From Oceanobacillus sp. CFH 90083 (GTDB lineage: Bacteria > Bacillota > Bacilli > Bacillales > Amphibacillaceae): DNA of 64,000 nucleotides. The notes below the pieces were generated by a model. That model saw nothing but the letters and a program-made list of their open reading frames with translations. It had not been told where the DNA came from and searched no databases. Shown here piece after piece: positions 9,188 through 18,800 of the stretch (position 1 is its first letter; each line of letters opens with the position of its first letter). The stretch lies in assembly GCF_009389585.1 (NCBI RefSeq), contig NZ_VIYG01000005.1, positions 248,001-312,000 of the forward strand, written 5' to 3'. The position numbers and the translations under genes were made by a program.

Positions 9188-9736
9188 TTATTTACTGAAA
9201 TGTATACGATTCAATGGCCAGTAGACGAGGCTTGCCTTACCGACAACTTCATCCATCGGAACAACACCGATAATGCGGCTATCTGTTGAATTGCTTCGAT
9301 TATCACCTAATACGAACACAGAATCTTCAGGAACGACTTCATACCCTTCTTCCAGCTCTTCTAACTCAAAATCATTTGTAAAGACCTGATCGTTTAAAAA
9401 AGGCTCATTCACTGGTTCGCCGTCAATATACAATATATTATCTCTTACAGCAACGTGCTCTCCAGGCAGACCAATGACACGTTTAATAAAGTCATTTTTC
9501 TCAGGAGCATGGAAAACAACGATATCAAAACGATCCGGCTCTCCAAGTGTATACGTAATTTTATTAACGATCATTTGATCACGGTCGTGCAAGGTTGGCA
9601 GCATAGATGGTCCTTCTACAACAATAGGCGCAAATAAAAACATTCGTACTAAGAACACAAAACCAAAAGCAAGTAATAATGCTTTTATCCAATCCAGCCA
9701 TTCATTTTTTTTCTTCTTTCGTTCTTTACCTGTCAT
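9188..9736 (-). CDS. lepB: signal peptidase I (SipS/LepB family)
   Basis: Membrane serine protease that removes signal peptides from secreted proteins. 182 aa, the size of the single-spanning Bacillus Sip enzymes. One membrane segment (ALLLAFGFVFLVRMFLF, about residues 18-34) follows a lysine-rich cytoplasmic start. The catalytic serine is in GPSMLPTL (about residue 43), the catalytic lysine in KRVIGLPGE (about 85), and GDNRSNSTDSR forms box E. The genome may carry paralogues that I cannot see. It lies between rplS and rbgA, downstream of the rplS terminator, so it needs its own promoter. Confidence 0.95.
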   Translation of the reverse strand: MTGKERKKKKNEWLDWIKALLLAFGFVFLVRMFLFAPIVVEGPSMLPTLHDRDQMIVNKITYTLGEPDRFDIVVFHAPEKNDFIKRVIGLPGEHVAVRDNILYIDGEPVNEPFLNDQVFTNDFELEELEEGYEVVPEDSVFVLGDNRSNSTDSRIIGVVPMDEVVGKASLVYWPLNRIHFSK

Positions 9737-9907
9737 CTGACTTCCCCCGATAACTTCAGTCTACCTTTTATTGTAGCTAGTAAACTTTATATAAACAACT
9801 TCTAAGTATTATTATTTTTTGAATAATACTTTAGCAGTTAGCGAAACTAATCCTTACAATGTGCAGGATGGCTATAACATTATTTTTACACGAAGCCCTG
9901 TACAATG

Positions 9908-9945
9908 AAAAAGAGCTACTGCCAATATTGACGTAGCCCCTTTTT
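9908..9945 (-). terminator. intrinsic terminator after rplS
   Basis: On the minus strand GGGCTAC pairs with GTAGCTC (one G-U) around a 13-nt loop and is followed by TTTTTC. It lies 28 nt beyond the rplS stop. Confidence 0.85.
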
Positions 9946-9972
9946 ATTCGTTTCATATTTCTCACTCGTTGA

Positions 9973-10317
9973 TTAGCGACGTTCTTTAATACGAGCTGCT
10001 TTTCCACGCAGGTTACGCAGATAGTAAAGCTTCGCACGACGTACAATACCACGACGAGAAACTTCGATTTTATCAACTCTTGGTGAATGTAATGGGAAAG
10101 TACGCTCAACACCAACACCGTAAGAAATTTTTCTTACTGTGAATGTTTCACTGATTCCGCCGTTTTGACGCTTAATTACAACACCTTCAAATACCTGGAT
10201 ACGCTCACGATTACCCTCAACAACCTTCACGTGAACCTTTAAAGTGTCACCAGGTCGAAAATCAGGATGATCTGTACGTAATTGATCTTTTGTTACGTCA
10301 GCAATAATTTGTTGCAT
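9973..10317 (-). CDS. rplS: 50S ribosomal protein L19
   Basis: Ribosomal protein at the 30S-50S interface, 114 aa. The start is [14 protein letters not shown] at 10317, preceded by AAGGAGTG; the 18 in-frame codons upstream are leader RNA, not protein. Conserved features: [30 protein letters not shown] and the basic C-terminus [14 protein letters not shown]. It lies downstream of trmD but has its own promoter and a structured leader. Confidence 0.98.
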   Translation of the reverse strand: MQQIIADVTKDQLRTDHPDFRPGDTLKVHVKVVEGNRERIQVFEGVVIKRQNGGISETFTVRKISYGVGVERTFPLHSPRVDKIEVSRRGIVRRAKLYYLRNLRGKAARIKERR

Positions 10318-10408
10318 GATTTTCACTCCTTCCAAACTAATGCTCATGCTCTTATTGGAACAGCGGAACATCGTTCTACATGCTTACACGCACATAAGCA
10401 CAATTAAT
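10318..10408 (-). promoter_or_regulatory. structured 5' leader of rplS (L19-leader-like)
   Basis: The leader RNA holds a small hairpin (GCTTA ... TAAGC) and a second stem in which TTCCAA pairs with TTGGAA just before the Shine-Dalgarno GGAAGGAG. L19 leader RNAs are known from low-GC Gram-positive bacteria as autoregulatory elements; the position and shape fit, but I have not aligned it to the family model. Confidence 0.5.
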
Positions 10409-10437
10409 AATATAGCATATTCTGTTGTAATGTACAA
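10409..10437 (-). promoter_or_regulatory. sigma-A promoter of rplS
   Basis: On the minus strand TTGTAC, then exactly 17 nt, then TATATT. The -35 box abuts the trmD stop codon (10438-10440). It drives rplS and its leader independently of trmD. Confidence 0.75.
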
Positions 10438-11178
10438 CTAATTTTCGTTTTCTTTTTGTAGCTCCTGCAGTATTTTTTTATCTGCTTCCTTTAATTCTAT
10501 CTTTTTTAATAAATCGGGTCGTCTTTCTTTTGTCCGCTTCAGAGATGCTTTCCTCCTCCACGCCTCAATATTGGCATGATTTCCTGATAACAATACATCC
10601 GGAACCTGAAATCCCCGGAAATCAGATGGACGTGTATAATGAGGATGCTCTAATAATCCCGTGGAAAAAGAATCTTGTTTTGCCGACTCTTCATTTCCCA
10701 ATGCCTCTGGCAGCAACCTGACAACGCTGTCCACAACAACCATTGCTCCTAATTCCCCGCCTGTTAAGACATAATCCCCTATGGATATCTCATCTGTTGC
10801 AAGATGCTTACGAATTCGTTCATCATATCCTTCATAATGTCCGCAAATAAAAATCAGATGGTCCTCCTGCGCTAATTCCTCTGCTTTTTTTTGTGTGTAG
10901 GGTTCTCCTTGAGGACACATTAAAACCACGCGAGGACGGGAAGCTCTCTCTTTTTTCACTGCTTCAACAGCGTCAAATACAGGCTGCGGAGTCAGTACCA
11001 TGCCTGCTCCTCCGCCATAAGGATAGTCATCCACTTTTTTATGCTTATGTGTCGAATAATCACGAAAATCAACGAGCCGATACGAAAATTGTCCCTTATC
11101 TGCCGCCTTCTTTAAAATAGAATTCTCCATCACACCATGAAACATCTCAGGGAACAGTGTCAGAATATCAATATGCAT
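10438..11178 (-). CDS. trmD: tRNA (guanine37-N1)-methyltransferase TrmD
   Basis: SPOUT-class knotted methyltransferase that makes m1G37 in tRNAs reading CNN and GGG codons and so prevents +1 frameshifts. 246 aa. The N-terminus [13 protein letters not shown], the GGGAGMVL loop, [12 protein letters not shown] and [11 protein letters not shown] (the knot and S-adenosylmethionine pocket) are all present. It begins one nt after rimM ends, so the two are translationally coupled. Downstream rplS has a separate promoter. Confidence 0.98.
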   Translation of the reverse strand: MHIDILTLFPEMFHGVMENSILKKAADKGQFSYRLVDFRDYSTHKHKKVDDYPYGGGAGMVLTPQPVFDAVEAVKKERASRPRVVLMCPQGEPYTQKKAEELAQEDHLIFICGHYEGYDERIRKHLATDEISIGDYVLTGGELGAMVVVDSVVRLLPEALGNEESAKQDSFSTGLLEHPHYTRPSDFRGFQVPDVLLSGNHANIEAWRRKASLKRTKERRPDLLKKIELKEADKKILQELQKENEN

Positions 11179-11691
11179 CTAATCTAACATCCCTTCCATT
11201 AATTCCACTGAAATAATACTTGCCTGAATGTCTACCTTTTTCACCACATCTTCAATATAAGGCAACAACAAATCCTTCTTGCCGGGTCTTTGTACGACCC
11301 ATACATCATTTGCACCGGGAGATAAAATTTCTTTCACTTTTCCTAAAACCTCTCCCTCCACTGTCTCAACCTTACAGCCGATGATTTCATGATAGTAATA
11401 CGCATTCTCTTCCAAATTTGCTGTTTGACTCTTATCAATATACAAATTTATGCCCTTCCACTTTTCCACATCATTAATATTTGTATATCCTTTAAATGTA
11501 ATGAGATCAAACCCTTTATGGATACGATGTGAATCAATCGTTAATGTAATATCGTCCCGATCGGATAGAATGATAACCTCATTTCCCGGCATAAAGCGTT
11601 CTTCAAAATCTGTAATTCGCAAAACTTTTACCTCGCCGCGAATTCCATGTGTGTTAACGATTTTACCAATTTTTAATTTCTCTGTATTCAT
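11179..11691 (-). CDS. rimM: 16S rRNA processing protein RimM
   Basis: Assembly factor that binds ribosomal protein S19 and the 30S head. I place the start at ATG 11691 (MNTEKLKIGKIVNTHG, 170 aa) because the Shine-Dalgarno AGGTG overlaps the GTG three codons upstream (11700) and cannot serve it. The N-terminal RimM barrel carries NTHGIRGEVKV; the C-terminal PRC-barrel-like domain carries GKVKEILSPGANDVWVV and LPYIEDVV. It lies between ylqD and trmD in the ribosome-maturation operon. Confidence 0.96.
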   Translation of the reverse strand: MNTEKLKIGKIVNTHGIRGEVKVLRITDFEERFMPGNEVIILSDRDDITLTIDSHRIHKGFDLITFKGYTNINDVEKWKGINLYIDKSQTANLEENAYYYHEIIGCKVETVEGEVLGKVKEILSPGANDVWVVQRPGKKDLLLPYIEDVVKKVDIQASIISVELMEGMLD

Positions 11692-11705
11692 ATTTTTCAC
11701 CTATT

Positions 11706-12095
11706 CTATTCATCGATTCGGATAACCTTATCATCCTTAATTACGATAGCCTGCTCCTTCATAATATGATTCCAATCAGAGCCTACTTCGACTTCAACAA
11801 GAGCTTCAACCTCTTTTTCAACGATTTCGCTGCCCATTTTTAATTCATCTAATTGTTCTAATTTAAAATCCAATAGCTTCATTTTTTCTTGACGGTTTTT
11901 AATTTCCTGGTTAAATCGTGTTTCCATATCTGAACGAACATTGGCATTTTTATTTTTTAATTTTCTTTTTTCAAATTGGAGTTGTTGACACTCTTGTTCA
12001 AGACGTAATTTATGACTTGTGAAATTTTGGCGGATTTTTTCTTTGCTTTCTTCTGTCACTACTAGTTTAATGGGAACTTTCTTTATTAATTTCAT
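11706..12095 (-). CDS. ylqD: YlqD family protein
   Basis: 129-aa protein of unknown function conserved at this position in Bacillaceae. The first 20 residues (MKLIKKVPIKLVVTEESK) form a strand-rich start; residues about 25-95 are highly charged and predicted coiled coil (EQECQQLQFEKRKLKNK); the end (VGSDWNHIMKEQAIVIKDDKVIRIDE) is a short beta region. It starts with CAGGAG 12 nt before ATG 12095 and lies 15 nt upstream of rimM. A terminator hairpin separates it from khpA, which may lower its level relative to khpA and rpsP. Confidence 0.9.
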   Translation of the reverse strand: MKLIKKVPIKLVVTEESKEKIRQNFTSHKLRLEQECQQLQFEKRKLKNKNANVRSDMETRFNQEIKNRQEKMKLLDFKLEQLDELKMGSEIVEKEVEALVEVEVGSDWNHIMKEQAIVIKDDKVIRIDE

Positions 12096-12137
12096 TCAGA
12101 ATCAGCTCCTGCCTCTTAAATTCGGGTTCGAATGTGT

Positions 12138-12183
12138 AAAAAGGGAAAGTTGAGCCCCTAAAAACAGGGTCAGCTTTCCCTTT
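12138..12183 (-). terminator. internal terminator/attenuator between khpA and ylqD
   Basis: On the minus strand AAAGGGAAAGCTGA pairs with TCAACTTTCCCTTT (one internal mismatch) with a second short pairing of CCCTG inside, followed by TTTTTA. A strong hairpin with U-tail in the middle of a ribosomal operon. Confidence 0.8.
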
Positions 12184-12231
12184 ACCAGATTATCCGAAAA
12201 GACCGGGTATACCAGCTTCCGGATACGAACC

Positions 12232-12459
12232 TTACATAATATCCAAAAAAATGCGTTTATTACCACCAGTGTTTGCTGCATAGACAACTGTACGTATTGC
12301 CTTAGCAATACGTCCGTTTTTGCCAATGACTTTTCCGACATCATCAGGATGAACTGTTAAATGGTAAATAACCTTTGAGTCTTCTTCGGTTACTTTAACA
12401 TCAATATCATCCGGATGATCTACTAATGAGGTAACAATCGATTTAATCAGGGCTTTCAT
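12232..12459 (-). CDS. khpA: KH-domain RNA-binding protein KhpA (YlqC)
   Basis: 75-aa single KH domain that binds RNA, usually as a partner of KhpB (Jag). The GKNG loop in VGKVIGKNGRIAKAIRTVV is the GxxG nucleic-acid-binding signature (about residues 46-49). It starts at 12459 some 13 nt after rpsP, so the two are co-transcribed. In streptococci the pair controls cell elongation; here I only infer RNA binding. Confidence 0.95.
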   Translation of the reverse strand: MKALIKSIVTSLVDHPDDIDVKVTEEDSKVIYHLTVHPDDVGKVIGKNGRIAKAIRTVVYAANTGGNKRIFLDIM

Positions 12460-12472
12460 GATATCACACTAC

Positions 12473-12745
12473 TTATTTAGAATTTTTTTGTTCGTGAAAT
12501 TTCTTCATGATGCCTTCGTTAGAGAATAGGTTACGCACTGTGTCGCTAGGTTTTGCACCTTTTGTCATCCAATCAAGTGCTTTTTCTTCATCTATTTTAA
12601 CCTCAACTGGATTTACTACAGGATTGTACGTACCGATTTGTTCGATAGAGCGACCATCACGTGGAGAACGGGAGTCCGCTACTACAATACGATAGAATGG
12701 ATTTCTTTTAGAACCCATGCGTTTTAAACGAATTTTTACTGCCAT
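12473..12745 (-). CDS. rpsP: 30S ribosomal protein S16
   Basis: 90-aa ribosomal protein of the 30S body. The start [28 protein letters not shown] is near-invariant; [12 protein letters not shown] follows. GGAGGTG precedes the ATG at 12745. It heads the rpsP-khpA-ylqD-rimM-trmD series and has its own promoter. Confidence 0.98.
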   Translation of the reverse strand: MAVKIRLKRMGSKRNPFYRIVVADSRSPRDGRSIEQIGTYNPVVNPVEVKIDEEKALDWMTKGAKPSDTVRNLFSNEGIMKKFHEQKNSK

Positions 12746-12785
12746 GCTTTGTGCACCTCCAATAATTATCTTATCACAAGAATTG

Positions 12786-12814
12786 ATTTTAACAGATTAT
12801 TTTTAGTCTGTAAA
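12786..12814 (-). promoter_or_regulatory. sigma-A promoter of rpsP
   Basis: On the minus strand TTTACA, exactly 17 nt, then TAAAAT. The spacer has imperfect dyad symmetry (ACAGA ... TCTGT overlapping the -35). Confidence 0.65.
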
Positions 12815-12901
12815 GTATTTTTCCATTACAAGCATATTTTATTATAAAAATGTGCAGGAATCAACCCTAAATCAGTTGAATGACAGATTTAAAGCTATCG
12901 C

Positions 12902-12955
12902 TCCAGAAAAACACTACGCTTTCCCATAGGAGTCTTCGTGTTTTTCTTCCGCTAG
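12902..12955. repeat. dispersed hairpin repeat, family 1, copy A
   Basis: AGAAAAACAC and GTGTTTTTCT form a 10-bp perfect stem around a conserved loop CTTTCCCATAGGAGTC. The same element occurs inverted at 32275-32327. It lies in the 358-nt gap between rpsP and ffh and encodes nothing visible. Confidence 0.85.
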
Positions 12956-13033
12956 TTACTGCATATAATCATTATTTATTTTCAACTAATTTATATTTAA
13001 AAATTAAAAACGCTTTTGCTGATTAAGAATTTA

Positions 13034-13064
13034 GCTCAAGTCCCGGGTATTCTGAGACTTGAGC
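13034..13064 (-). terminator. terminator-like hairpin after ffh
   Basis: GCTCAAGTC and GACTTGAGC form a 9-bp perfect stem with a 13-nt loop. The tail on the minus strand (TAAATTCTT) is only moderately U-rich. Confidence 0.55.
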
Positions 13065-13103
13065 CGATGGAGTCCTTTCACCAGACTTTTTGAATACCTA
13101 CTG

Positions 13104-14450
13104 CTACATAAAAGGTAATTTAAATCCGCCTTTTCCTTTTTTCCCTTTTTGCATATTGGTCATTTGCTTCATCATTTTTTTCATTTCTGAAAATTGCTTT
13201 AACAAACGGTTTACAGCTGCAACAGAAGTGCCTGAACCTTTTGCAATACGTTTTCTTCTGCTGCCGTTAATAATAGCCGGATCCTGACGTTCTTTTTTCG
13301 TCATGGACTGAATTATTGCTTCTACTTCTGTTAACTGGCTTTCATCTAATTGCGCATTTTTCAATCCTTTCATTTTGTTTGCACCGGGGATCATTGCCAT
13401 TAAGTCATCGAGCGGCCCCATCTGGCGAACCTGCCCCATCTGCTCCAGGAAATCATCAAATGTAAAGGACATCGTACGCATTTTTTCTTCTAATTCTTTT
13501 GCCTGCTTCTCATCAACATTGGTCTGTGCTTTTTCAATTAAAGAAAGCACGTCCCCCATGCCCAGAATTCTGGATGCCATCCGTTCAGGGTGGAAAGCTT
13601 CCAATTGATCCAGTTTTTCGCCCATCCCGGCAAATTTTATCGGCTTATCTGTAACAGCTTTAATAGACAGTGCCGCACCCCCGCGGGTATCACCATCTAA
13701 TTTTGTAAGGACAACTCCTGTAATATCGAGCTGTTCATTAAAGCTTTCCGCTACATTGACAGCATCCTGTCCCGTCATGGAATCAACTACTAAGAAAATT
13801 TCATCCGGTTTTACATCCGCTTTAATTTGCTGTAATTCTTCCATCAGGTTTTCATCAACGTGCAGGCGGCCGGCTGTATCAATAATGACATAATCATTGT
13901 GATTTTCTTTTGCCCGGGCGATCGCCTGATTGGCAATGTCAACCGGATTTGCCTCCGTTCCTAATGAGAAAACGGGCATGTCAAGCTGTGTACCAAGCGT
14001 TTCCAGCTGTTTTATCGCTGCCGGACGATAGACATCACAGGCAACTAATAAAGGATTGCGGTTATGCTTCTTACGTAAATGGTTCGCCAGCTTTCCGGTT
14101 GTTGTCGTTTTACCTGCACCTTGTAAACCAACCATCATAATAACAGTCGGAGAACGGTCAGCTACAGCAATTTTACTTTGTTCTCCCCCCATTAAGTTCG
14201 TTAATTCATCTTTTACAACTTTAATAACCTGCTGTCCCGGTGTTAAGCTTTCCATCACTTCCTGCCCGACAGCTCTTTCTTTAATCCTGGTGATTAATTG
14301 TTTGACAACCTTGAAGTTTACATCTGCTTCTAAAAGTGCCAGACGGACTTCTCTTGTCATCTCTTTTACATCCTGCTCGGAGACCTTACCCTTACCAGTA
14401 ATTTTCTTTATCGTACCCTGGAGACGGTCCGCTAATCCTTCAAATGCCAT
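13104..14450 (-). CDS. ffh: signal recognition particle GTPase Ffh (SRP54)
   Basis: GTPase and signal-sequence-binding subunit of SRP, which brings nascent membrane proteins to FtsY. 448 aa. N domain at residues 1-90; G domain with GLQGAGKTTTTGKLA, DVYRPAAIKQL, DTAGRLHVDE and TKLDGDTRGG; methionine-rich M domain after about 295, with the SGTSVAAVNRLLKQF helix and a run of methionines (MKKMMKQMTNMQKG) near the end. ATG 14450 lies 13 nt after ylxM. The partner receptor ftsY is two genes upstream. Confidence 0.98.
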   Translation of the reverse strand: MAFEGLADRLQGTIKKITGKGKVSEQDVKEMTREVRLALLEADVNFKVVKQLITRIKERAVGQEVMESLTPGQQVIKVVKDELTNLMGGEQSKIAVADRSPTVIMMVGLQGAGKTTTTGKLANHLRKKHNRNPLLVACDVYRPAAIKQLETLGTQLDMPVFSLGTEANPVDIANQAIARAKENHNDYVIIDTAGRLHVDENLMEELQQIKADVKPDEIFLVVDSMTGQDAVNVAESFNEQLDITGVVLTKLDGDTRGGAALSIKAVTDKPIKFAGMGEKLDQLEAFHPERMASRILGMGDVLSLIEKAQTNVDEKQAKELEEKMRTMSFTFDDFLEQMGQVRQMGPLDDLMAMIPGANKMKGLKNAQLDESQLTEVEAIIQSMTKKERQDPAIINGSRRKRIAKGSGTSVAAVNRLLKQFSEMKKMMKQMTNMQKGKKGKGGFKLPFM

Positions 14451-14463
14451 AGAAGGTATCCTC

Positions 14464-14781
14464 CTAATCTAAATCTTGTAATTGCTGCACATATTTCTTT
14501 GCTTCCGGGTCCGTTACCGTTTCCGACAGCTTAGAAATAATTTGCATGCGTTTTTCAAACTTCGAAAAAAGATGAAGCTTACCCTCATAGGACTCTAACA
14601 TCTTTTCCGTTCTCTTAATATTATCATATACAGCCTGTCTGGATACTTCAAAGAGCTCTGAAATTTCGCCCAGAGAATAATCTTCCAGATAGTACATTTC
14701 CATATAACTGCGCTGTTTTGGTGTCAACAGCGACTGATAAAAGTCAAATAAGTAATTAATCCGATTCGTCTTTTCCAGCAA
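14464..14781 (-). CDS. ylxM: YlxM-family helix-turn-helix protein
   Basis: About 105-aa putative DNA-binding protein found with ffh in Firmicutes and Mycoplasma (p13 family), reported to affect SRP function in some species. I prefer a TTG start at 14781 ([16 protein letters not shown]) because AGAGGTG lies 6 nt upstream; the GTG at 14790 overlaps that Shine-Dalgarno. The sigma-70-region-4-like helix-turn-helix reads [20 protein letters not shown]. ftsY is 87 nt upstream. Confidence 0.9.
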   Translation of the reverse strand: MLEKTNRINYLFDFYQSLLTPKQRSYMEMYYLEDYSLGEISELFEVSRQAVYDNIKRTEKMLESYEGKLHLFSKFEKRMQIISKLSETVTDPEAKKYVQQLQDLD

Positions 14782-14868
14782 CGGACACACCTCTTGTTAA
14801 GTGATTTCCCTTTACATTCATCATATCTAACAAATTCAAGAATTGTCAAGTAGACGAGCAGCTACAAC

Positions 14869-15879
14869 TTATTCAGCTTCCTTTATTTCTTCATTTATCC
14901 CCAAATCAGCAAACAGCCCATATACAAACGCATCTGCATCAAATTGCTGCAGGTCATCAATCCCTTCGCCTAATCCGACAAACTTCACCGGAATTTGCAG
15001 TTCATTACGAATCGCTAAAACAATTCCGCCTTTTGCAGTACCATCCAATTTCGTTAAAACAATTCCTGTTACATCTGTTGCTTCTGCAAAAGTACGTGCC
15101 TGTGTTAATGCATTCTGACCAGTGGTAGCATCCAAAACAAGCAGCACTTCGTGGGGCGCTCCAGGAATTTCACGTTCAATCACGCGCTTCACTTTAGCAA
15201 GCTCATTCATCAGGTTCACTTTATTTTGAAGTCTTCCGGCAGTATCACAAATAAGAACATCTGCTTCACGGGACTTCGCAGCTTTAATGCCGTCATAAAT
15301 TACTGCTGCCGGGTCACTGCCTTCGCTGTGTTTAATCACTGGAACACCGGCACGCTCCCCCCAGATCTCGAGCTGGTCAATTGCGCCGGCGCGGAAGGTA
15401 TCCCCGGCTGCTAAAATGACATTCTTGCCATCTGCTTTTAATTGATGCGCAAGCTTGCCAATACTGGTAGTCTTCCCTACTCCATTAACACCGACAACCA
15501 GAATCACCTGCAGCCCGTCACCATCCAGCTGCAAATGCTGAATGGACTCATTTTCTTCCCCATAATAAATTTCCACAAGCTTCTCTGAAATAACATCCTT
15601 TACTTCAGAGGAATCTTTAATTTTTTGACGCTTCACTTCCATTTTAAGCTCTTCAACAAGATCCATTACTGTCGAAACACCAACATCTGCTGTGATTAAG
15701 ACCTCTTCCAATTCTTCAAAGAAATCCTCATCTACCTTACGATAACGTGCAATTAAATCATTTAGTTTACCGGAAAAGGAATTTCTTGTCTTTTTCATAC
15801 CTTCCTGATATTTTTCAGAAACTTCCTTTGTTTCTTCGCTTTGTTTAAAACGTGCTTTTAGTTTATCCATAAAACCCAT
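14869..15879 (-). CDS. ftsY: SRP receptor FtsY
   Basis: GTPase receptor that docks the ribosome-SRP complex to the membrane. 336 aa, the short Bacillus form without a long acidic A domain. The N domain follows a basic helix ([13 protein letters not shown]). G motifs: [46 protein letters not shown], and [12 protein letters not shown] near the end. It lies 13 nt after smc, as in Bacillus. Confidence 0.98.
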   Translation of the reverse strand: MGFMDKLKARFKQSEETKEVSEKYQEGMKKTRNSFSGKLNDLIARYRKVDEDFFEELEEVLITADVGVSTVMDLVEELKMEVKRQKIKDSSEVKDVISEKLVEIYYGEENESIQHLQLDGDGLQVILVVGVNGVGKTTSIGKLAHQLKADGKNVILAAGDTFRAGAIDQLEIWGERAGVPVIKHSEGSDPAAVIYDGIKAAKSREADVLICDTAGRLQNKVNLMNELAKVKRVIEREIPGAPHEVLLVLDATTGQNALTQARTFAEATDVTGIVLTKLDGTAKGGIVLAIRNELQIPVKFVGLGEGIDDLQQFDADAFVYGLFADLGINEEIKEAE

Positions 15880-15891
15880 ACTGATAGCCTC

Positions 15892-18800
15892 CTACGATTG
15901 AATCAATTCTTTTGTATTCTCTAACCGGACAGAAACCAATCTTGATACACCTGATTCCTGCATGGTAACACCGTAAAGAACATCAGCTTCCTCCATCGTT
16001 CCTTTACGGTGTGTTATCACGATAAACTGCGTATCCTCGCTAAATTGCTTCACATACTTGGCAAAACGGATTACATTTGCTTCATCTAATGCTGCTTCTA
16101 CTTCGTCCAGTATACAAAAAGGAACTGGCCGGACCCGCAAAATGGAAAAGAGAAGGGCAATTGCCGTCAGTGCACGTTCCCCCCCTGATAATAAACTTAA
16201 ATGCTGCAGCTTTTTACCGGGCGGCTGTGCGATAATGTCTACACCTGTTTCTAATAAATTATCCGGCTCTGTTAATTTTAACTCCGCATGCCCTCCGCCA
16301 AACAGGTGCTTAAATACCTGAGAAAATTCTTCTTTTATTTTTGAAAAAGTAGAATCAAATCTTTCCTTCATTTCTGTGTCCATCTCTTCAATAACAGTAT
16401 ATAGCGTTCGCTTTCCTTCTACAAGGTCATCTCTTTGCTCTTTTAAGAACTGGTACCTTTCAGAGATACGCTCAAATTCATCAATCGCTCCTAAATTAAT
16501 CGTACCTAACTGATTGATTTTATTCTTCAAGCGGTTGACAACTGCTTTGGCTTCGTCTATATTTTCAACTTTGGAATAATCACGCTTCGCCATTTCATAT
16601 GTCATCATGTATTCTTTTTCAAGCTGCTGCAGGTGATTATCCAGCTCTACATCCAAACGATTTGATTTAACTTCCTGCTTTTGATATTGCTCATTCGTCG
16701 CTTTATATTGTTCTTGTGCTTCTTTCAGCTTTTCTTCTAAGCGCTGTTGTTTATCAGCATTTTCTTTCCTTTTATGACGAACCTTCTCTATGCTCTCTGT
16801 TATTTCCTGTTTAGAATTTCGGGCATGGACAATCTTTTCTTCCAGTTCTTCCTCTGTTTCTTCCTGATTTTTAATGGCTGTAATTGTCTCCAGCTCTTCC
16901 TCTACTTGTTTCTTTTCCTGGATTGCCCGTTCAAGCTGTGCTGCTAACGCCTCTGTATTAGCTTTCTGATTTTTAAAGCGCTCTTCCTGCTCTGCCAGTG
17001 TCACTTTCATCTCATAAAAGGTATCCTGCATTTTTGACTGCGTCTCTTTTAATCTCGCTTCTTCTTCTGTTAAATCATCCACTTCTTTCTGTACCACTTG
17101 AAGCTTTAGATTAATTTTTTCTAATTCCTTTGTCAGAACCGCACTTCGACCTGCTAACTCTGTATGGCTCTGTTCATTCTGCTTTTTATCCATATCATAG
17201 ATGGCTAAATGATCATTGATGGATGTAAGTTTCGCTTGAATGGTTTGAAAATCCGTCTGGCTTTCCTGAACTTCCTTTTGCAATTTCTGCACGTCTTGCT
17301 CGGTAACGTTTATTTTCTCATCTAATTCCCGCAAATAATCTCTTTTTTTCTGTACACCCTGCTCAAATTGTTCTGTTTTTTGTTTGTACTCTGCTAATCG
17401 TGCATGCAGCTCCTGCAAATCCTTTTCCCGGGTAAACAGAGACTGGTTTTGCTTCTTCTGGGCTCCTCCTGACATCGAACCTCCAGGGTGCACCATATCG
17501 CCATCCAGGGTAACAATCCGATATCTCCGGTGCAGCTTTATTGCAATATCATTTGCATCCCGCAGTGTTTTAGCAATGACAACATTACCCATTAAATGCT
17601 GAACAGCTTTTTCATATTTTTTTGCTTTCGGCTGTACTAAATCAGCGGCAACACCGATAAAGCCAGGATGGTTTCGCACTTCCTGCTTGCCTTCACTTGA
17701 TAAAAAACGGGCTTGAATAGATTGAAGCGGCAGAAAGGTTGCTCTTCCGCTATTGGTCTTTTTCAGCCAATTAATTGCCGCTCTTGCTGCCTGATCGGTT
17801 TCTACAACAATATTCTGAGCCTGTCCGCCTAATACGGTCTCAACCGCTGTAATATAGTCTTTAGGAACATCTATTAACTCGATAACTGCCCCGTCTACAT
17901 CGGCCAGCTTGCCCTCTTCTCTTGCTCGCAAAACATGACGGACGCCTTGAAAGAAGCCTTGAAAATCTTCCTTCATTTCTTCAAGCATTTCTTTCTTTGA
18001 TTTTACCTTTTCAATATATTGATAGCCCTGATACAGCTTTGACTGTGCTTCTTCATATTTTGCACGTTCTGATTGCATGTCAAGCTTTAGCGTCTTTAAT
18101 TGCTTATCTTTCTCTTCTAAATGCTTCTGATAAGTTTGCAGCACTTCTTCCGCAGCTGCCTGCTTATCTTGTAACGCATTTCTCTCTGAAAGTGTATCTT
18201 TAAATTTCATGGACTGCGAAGTATTTTTAGCTTCCACTTGCTCTTGCTGACGGTCAATCGATTGCTTTTCATTTCGGTAAGCAGCCTGCTGATTCAGCAA
18301 TTCAATATACTCTGCTTTTAAATCCTCAATACGATTAGCTACATCTTCCGGACGCATCGCTAATTTTTTCTCAATTTCTTGTTTCCTGGCTTGCGTATCA
18401 GCTTTCTCTGTTTCTAAGCGTGTCAGCTTCTCCTGCTCTTGCATCTTTTGCCCTTCTAGCATACTAACATTAGAAGTCACACGCTCCAGCTGCTGAACAA
18501 GCTTTTCTTTATTCTCATCTGCATGCTTGGATCGTTCATCAAACAGCTGTTTTTTTCCTTCAAATTTTTCCAGACGTTCTGTTACATCTAATAATTCAGA
18601 CTGCAGCTGTTCTATTTCTGTTTCATACTGCTGTGTGCGTTTTTTTTCCTGTACTAATTCCGCTTCAATCAGATGAATAGCTTCAGATTGTTCTTTTTGT
18701 TTTTTCTCATTCACTGCCAGGCTTTCTAATATTTGCTGCCATTCATCATGAATTTGTTCCATTTCTGTAATCAACACAGAAATCTCGGTTTCTTGAAGCT

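Larger units (their letters stand above)
12746..13103. other. rpsP-ffh intergenic region
   Basis: 358 nt without a gene. From right to left it holds a terminus of repeat family 3 at 13083-13098, the ffh terminator-like hairpin, repeat family 1 copy A and the rpsP promoter. Confidence 0.8.

Noticed and set aside
12102-12344. 80-aa minus-strand frame overlapping khpA
   Set aside because: It is a shifted frame of khpA and the terminator region.
14056-14472. 138-aa plus-strand frame
   Set aside because: Antisense to ffh; composition mirrors the reverse codon pattern.
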